Below, in pieces: positions 17,868 through 19,796 of a stretch of DNA of 19,796 nucleotides (positions within the stretch are counted from its first letter, which is position 1; each line of letters opens with the position of its first letter). A program made the position numbers and the translations under genes. Source of the DNA: JAJXWB01 sp036796555 (GTDB lineage Bacteria; Pseudomonadota; Alphaproteobacteria; Rhizobiales; Beijerinckiaceae); NCBI GenBank assembly GCA_036796555.1, contig DAIRCS010000058.1:1-19796 (forward strand). The letters are read 5' to 3'. Below the pieces are notes generated by a model. The model saw only the letters and a list, made by a program, of their open reading frames with translations, was not told the origin of the DNA and made no database searches.

Positions 17868-18868
17868 TGCGCGCGCGTCCCCGTCGCATCGTCGGGGAAT
17901 ATCACGGTCAGCGGCATGCCCTGCCGCAGCACATTGTCGGGATCCTGCGCGACGATGCGGATGCGGTAGACGAGCGCCGTGCGCAATTCGCGCGTCTCGA
18001 CCGTCTTGGGCGTGAATTCCGCCGTCGACGAGATGAAGCCGATCGACCCCTTCAGCGGCTTCGCGCCCGGCGCATCCGTGTGCAATTCGATCGGCATGCC
18101 GGGCTTCACGCGGCCGAGATCGGGCTCCGACACATAGGTGCGCACCCACACCGGATTGGTCAGGCTCAACACGAACACGGTCTCGGCCGCATTGACGATG
18201 GCGCCGGCCTCGCGCACGCGGCTCAGCACCACGCCGTCGCTCGGCGCGTAAAGGTCGGCGTCGGCGAGCTGGCGGTCGGCGATCTCGATCGCCGCCTTGC
18301 GGTCGGCGAGCTGCGCACGCGCGCTAGCGATGTCTTCCTTGCGGAAGCCCGCCTTCATCAGCCGCAGCGCCTGCTGCGCCGATTGCAGCTGCGCATCCGT
18401 CTGCCGGCTGGCGGCCAGCGCGTCGTCGTAGGTCTTCTGCGTGCCGGCGTTGGTCTTCAGCAATTGCGCGGCGCGGTCGATCGCGGCCTTGGCGTTGGTC
18501 GCCATGGCCTGCCGCTCGGCGACGGCGGCCTCGGCCTGCGCGATTTCCTCGGGCCGGTTGCCGGCCTCGAGCTTGGCGAGATTGGCGGCAGCCTGATCGG
18601 CCTGCGCGTGCAACTGGCGCAGCGCATCCTCGAAATAAACCTTGTCGAGCGAGGCGAGCTTCTGGCCCTGCTTGACGTTCGCGCCTTCGTCGACGTCGAG
18701 CGACTTGATGCGGCCGGCGACCTTGAAGCCGATATTGACCTGCCGCACCTCGACATTGCCCTGCAACACGAGCGGCTCGCCCGTCGTCGCGCGGCTTTTC
18801 CACCACCACCAGCCGCCGGCGGCCAGGACGAGCAGCAGGAGAACAGGGGCGATCTTCTTGACGTTCAT
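17864..18868 (-). CDS. ybhG: HlyD-family membrane fusion protein, YbhG-like
   Basis: This is the periplasmic adaptor linking the ABC-2 exporter to the outer membrane. The 334 residues begin with one N-terminal membrane anchor (about 6-23). The first lipoyl/beta-barrel half (LQGNVEVRQVNIGFKVAGRI, then DVDEGANVKQGQKL) is followed by a long alanine- and glutamine-rich coiled coil (about 80-205). The returning lipoyl half (YAPSDGVVLSRVREAGAIV) and the barrel segment NPVWVRTYVSEPDLG come next. The late block GFISSTAEFTPKTVETRELR with LRQGMPLTVIFPDD is characteristic of YbhG. E. coli YbhG has 332 residues. The start ATG 18868 overlaps the TetR stop (ATGA) and its own stop overlaps the ATPase start, so the operon is tightly coupled. 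No outer-membrane TolC-type channel is in the window, so a chromosomal one is presumably shared. Confidence 0.93.
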
Positions 18869-19506
18869 GGTTCTCTTGCCTTTGCGGCGGTTCCCAGCAG
18901 CATGGCGCGATGCGCGGCGAGCATGCCGGCGACGTCGAGCGGCTGGTAGGGTTCGAACAGGCTGCGCCAGACGACGCTGACCAGCAGCGGCCCGAACAGC
19001 AATTGCGGATAGCGCGCCAGCGCATAGGACGGAATTTCGCCGCGCGCATGCGCGCGTTCGGCGGCGCGCTCGACCAGCGTAAGCCCGCGCGAGACGACCT
19101 CGCGATGGTAGAATTCGGCGATCGCCGGAAAGCGCGCGCCTTCCGCGATGATGAGCCGGAAAATCTCGCGCCGCTTGGTGGCGAGAACCTCGCGCTCGAA
19201 CAGCGTGAACATGCCGGTCAGCAGCATGGCGAAGGGCAGGTCGGTCTGCCCAGCCAGATGGGTGAGGCGCTCGAGGACCGGCGCGACCGCGTCGAGGGCC
19301 ACCTGTTCGAACAGGTCGTCCTTGTCCTTCGAGAACAGATAGAGCGTGCCCTTGGCCACGCCCGCCCGCCGGGCGATGTCGTCGAGCCGCGCGGCCTTGA
19401 AGCCTTCCGCGATGAAGACGTCGAAAGCCGCGTCGAGGATCGCCCGACGCCGGGCTTCTGAAGCCTGGCGGCGTTTACTCGGGACCTGTGCGGCGGTTTC
19501 GGACAT
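18865..19506 (-). CDS. TetR/AcrR-family transcriptional regulator of the efflux operon
   Basis: This is a ligand-responsive repressor, 213 residues. The N-terminal DNA-binding domain is typical: RRAILDAAFDVFIAEGFKAA, then the helix-turn-helix DDIARRAGVAKGTLYLFSKDKDDLF (about 42-66). The C-terminal domain (from about residue 70) should bind a ligand and dimerise. It occupies the position of CecR in the E. coli ybhGFSR operon, but its C-terminal sequence does not resemble CecR closely, so I give no gene symbol. The start ATG 19506 is supported by the promoter about 27 bp upstream. It is first in the operon, and a palindrome inside that promoter suggests it represses itself and the exporter. The inducer is not predictable from sequence. 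Confidence 0.93.
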   Translation of the reverse strand: MSETAAQVPSKRRQASEARRRAILDAAFDVFIAEGFKAARLDDIARRAGVAKGTLYLFSKDKDDLFEQVALDAVAPVLERLTHLAGQTDLPFAMLLTGMFTLFEREVLATKRREIFRLIIAEGARFPAIAEFYHREVVSRGLTLVERAAERAHARGEIPSYALARYPQLLFGPLLVSVVWRSLFEPYQPLDVAGMLAAHRAMLLGTAAKAREP

Positions 19507-19532
19507 GGCGGGACGTGTCTCGATTCCTTGCT

Positions 19533-19560
19533 AGCATATAATGACTGACCAGACAGTCAA
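19533..19560 (-). promoter_or_regulatory. Sigma70-like promoter of the TetR-YbhGFSR-type operon
   Basis: On the reverse strand TTGACT (plus-strand 19555-19560, 5/6) and TATGCT (19533-19538, 4/6) are separated by 16 nt. Transcription would start about 20 nt before the TetR ATG. The spacer and -35 are covered by the palindrome at 19542-19559. Confidence 0.55.
19542..19559. promoter_or_regulatory. TetR-type operator inside the efflux promoter
   Basis: TGACTG and CAGTCA are perfect 6-bp inverted arms separated by 6 nt, an 18-bp site of the size and layout common for TetR-family operators. It overlaps the -35 and spacer, so binding would block RNA polymerase. The adjacent TetR gene is the obvious candidate binder; this is inference. 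Confidence 0.6.
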
Positions 19561-19700
19561 TATTTGAAATCGAGCCGGGTCCATCGGCATACATTCTGTT
19601 GAAGGTGCAGGAGTTCCCTCTGTCGCCGACCTGTAATGGTCGCAGTTTAAAGTAGCCCTTTGCCAGAAAGGTCTCCTTGCAATCCCCGGCCACCCAACGT
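19561..19700. other. Non-coding, less GC-rich junction between the efflux operon and the antitoxin
   Basis: No credible gene was found here. Composition is visibly less GC-rich than its neighbours. The stretch around 19633-19660 (TAATGGTCGCAGTTTAAAGT followed by AGCCCTTTG) has an insertion-sequence-end feel, loosely like IS21-family termini, but I cannot confirm this and see no target duplication or matching second end. Confidence 0.25.
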
Positions 19701-19720
19701 ATGTAGGTACGTGCCTACAT
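19701..19720. promoter_or_regulatory. Near-perfect 20-bp palindrome upstream of the antitoxin gene
   Basis: ATGTAGGTACGTGCCTACAT reads the same on both strands except for one base pair (positions 8 and 13). It ends 11 bp before the antitoxin ATG. Phd/YefM antitoxins repress their own operons by binding such palindromes, so this is very probably the toxin-antitoxin operator. A weak -35 (TTGCAA, 19677-19682) and poor -10 (TATGTA, 19700-19705) with a 17-nt gap would place the palindrome over the promoter, but that pair is uncertain. Confidence 0.65.
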
Positions 19721-19731
19721 AGAGATCGGCC

Positions 19732-19796
19732 ATGACCATCACCACTCTTTCCAGCCGCGAGCTGAATCACGATGTCAGCAGCGCCAAGAAGGCCGC
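19732..19796 (+). CDS. Phd/YefM-family antitoxin, first 21 codons (runs off the window)
   Basis: The frame from ATG 19732 reads MTITTLSSRELNHDVSSAKK and continues off the right edge. The pattern TLSSRELN-x-D-x-S-x-AKKAA is the N-terminal DNA-binding start of Phd/YefM antitoxins, small proteins of about 80-90 residues that neutralise a partner toxin and repress their own promoter. The upstream palindrome at 19701-19720 fits autoregulation. Antitoxins of this subtype commonly precede a PIN-domain (VapC-like) ribonuclease toxin, but that gene is outside the window. The ribosome site is weak. Only 21 residues are visible, so the call rests on motif plus operator. Confidence 0.72.
   Translation, partial: MTITTLSSRELNHDVSSAKKA

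Overview
The window is very GC-rich, densely coded, and uses ATGA start/stop overlaps. Gene content and protein style suggest an alphaproteobacterium, most likely of the Hyphomicrobiales (Rhizobiales). This is inferred from recognised protein families, not from a marker gene. No rRNA, tRNA, CRISPR array or intact insertion sequence was seen.

Region 1 (1-7348) is a glycogen / alpha-glucan locus. A glycogen phosphorylase gene (glgP) runs leftward off the window edge. Divergent from it, across about 256 bp containing repeated GTTAACC elements, are glgA (synthase), glgB (branching enzyme) and malQ (4-alpha-glucanotransferase), closely packed on the + strand. No glgC or glgX lies in the window. 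GlgA carries Gln where the family usually has the ADP-glucose-binding Lys of the K-x-G-G motif.

Region 2 (7346-10889) holds a small uncharacterised charged protein on the - strand, with a good promoter and a cluster of operator-like half-sites. It is followed on the + strand by an MgtA-type Mg2+ P-type ATPase, a strong GC hairpin and a thioredoxin-2 gene (trxC).

Region 3 (10896-19506) is a long leftward array, probably one or two transcripts. A TetR regulator, an HlyD/YbhG membrane-fusion protein, a tandem-NBD ABC ATPase (YbhF) and two ABC-2 permeases (YbhS, YbhR) have the same gene order as E. coli cecR-ybhG-ybhF-ybhS-ybhR. Downstream on the same strand follow a ProX-type Ala-tRNA(Pro) editing protein, a zinc-independent quinone oxidoreductase and an ArsB/NhaD-superfamily permease. 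A TetR-type palindrome sits inside a sigma70-like promoter just upstream of the TetR gene, so the efflux operon is probably autoregulated.

Region 4 (19561-19796) is a less GC-rich junction leading to the first 21 codons of a Phd/YefM antitoxin, preceded by an almost perfect 20-bp palindrome. The partner toxin would lie beyond the window.

Most of the window is recognisable housekeeping or accessory metabolism. I did not find a clearly new multi-gene system. The best leads are the divergent glycogen control region, the GlgA active-site change, the half-site cluster at 7635-7679, and the unusual downstream content of the YbhGFSR-type operon.
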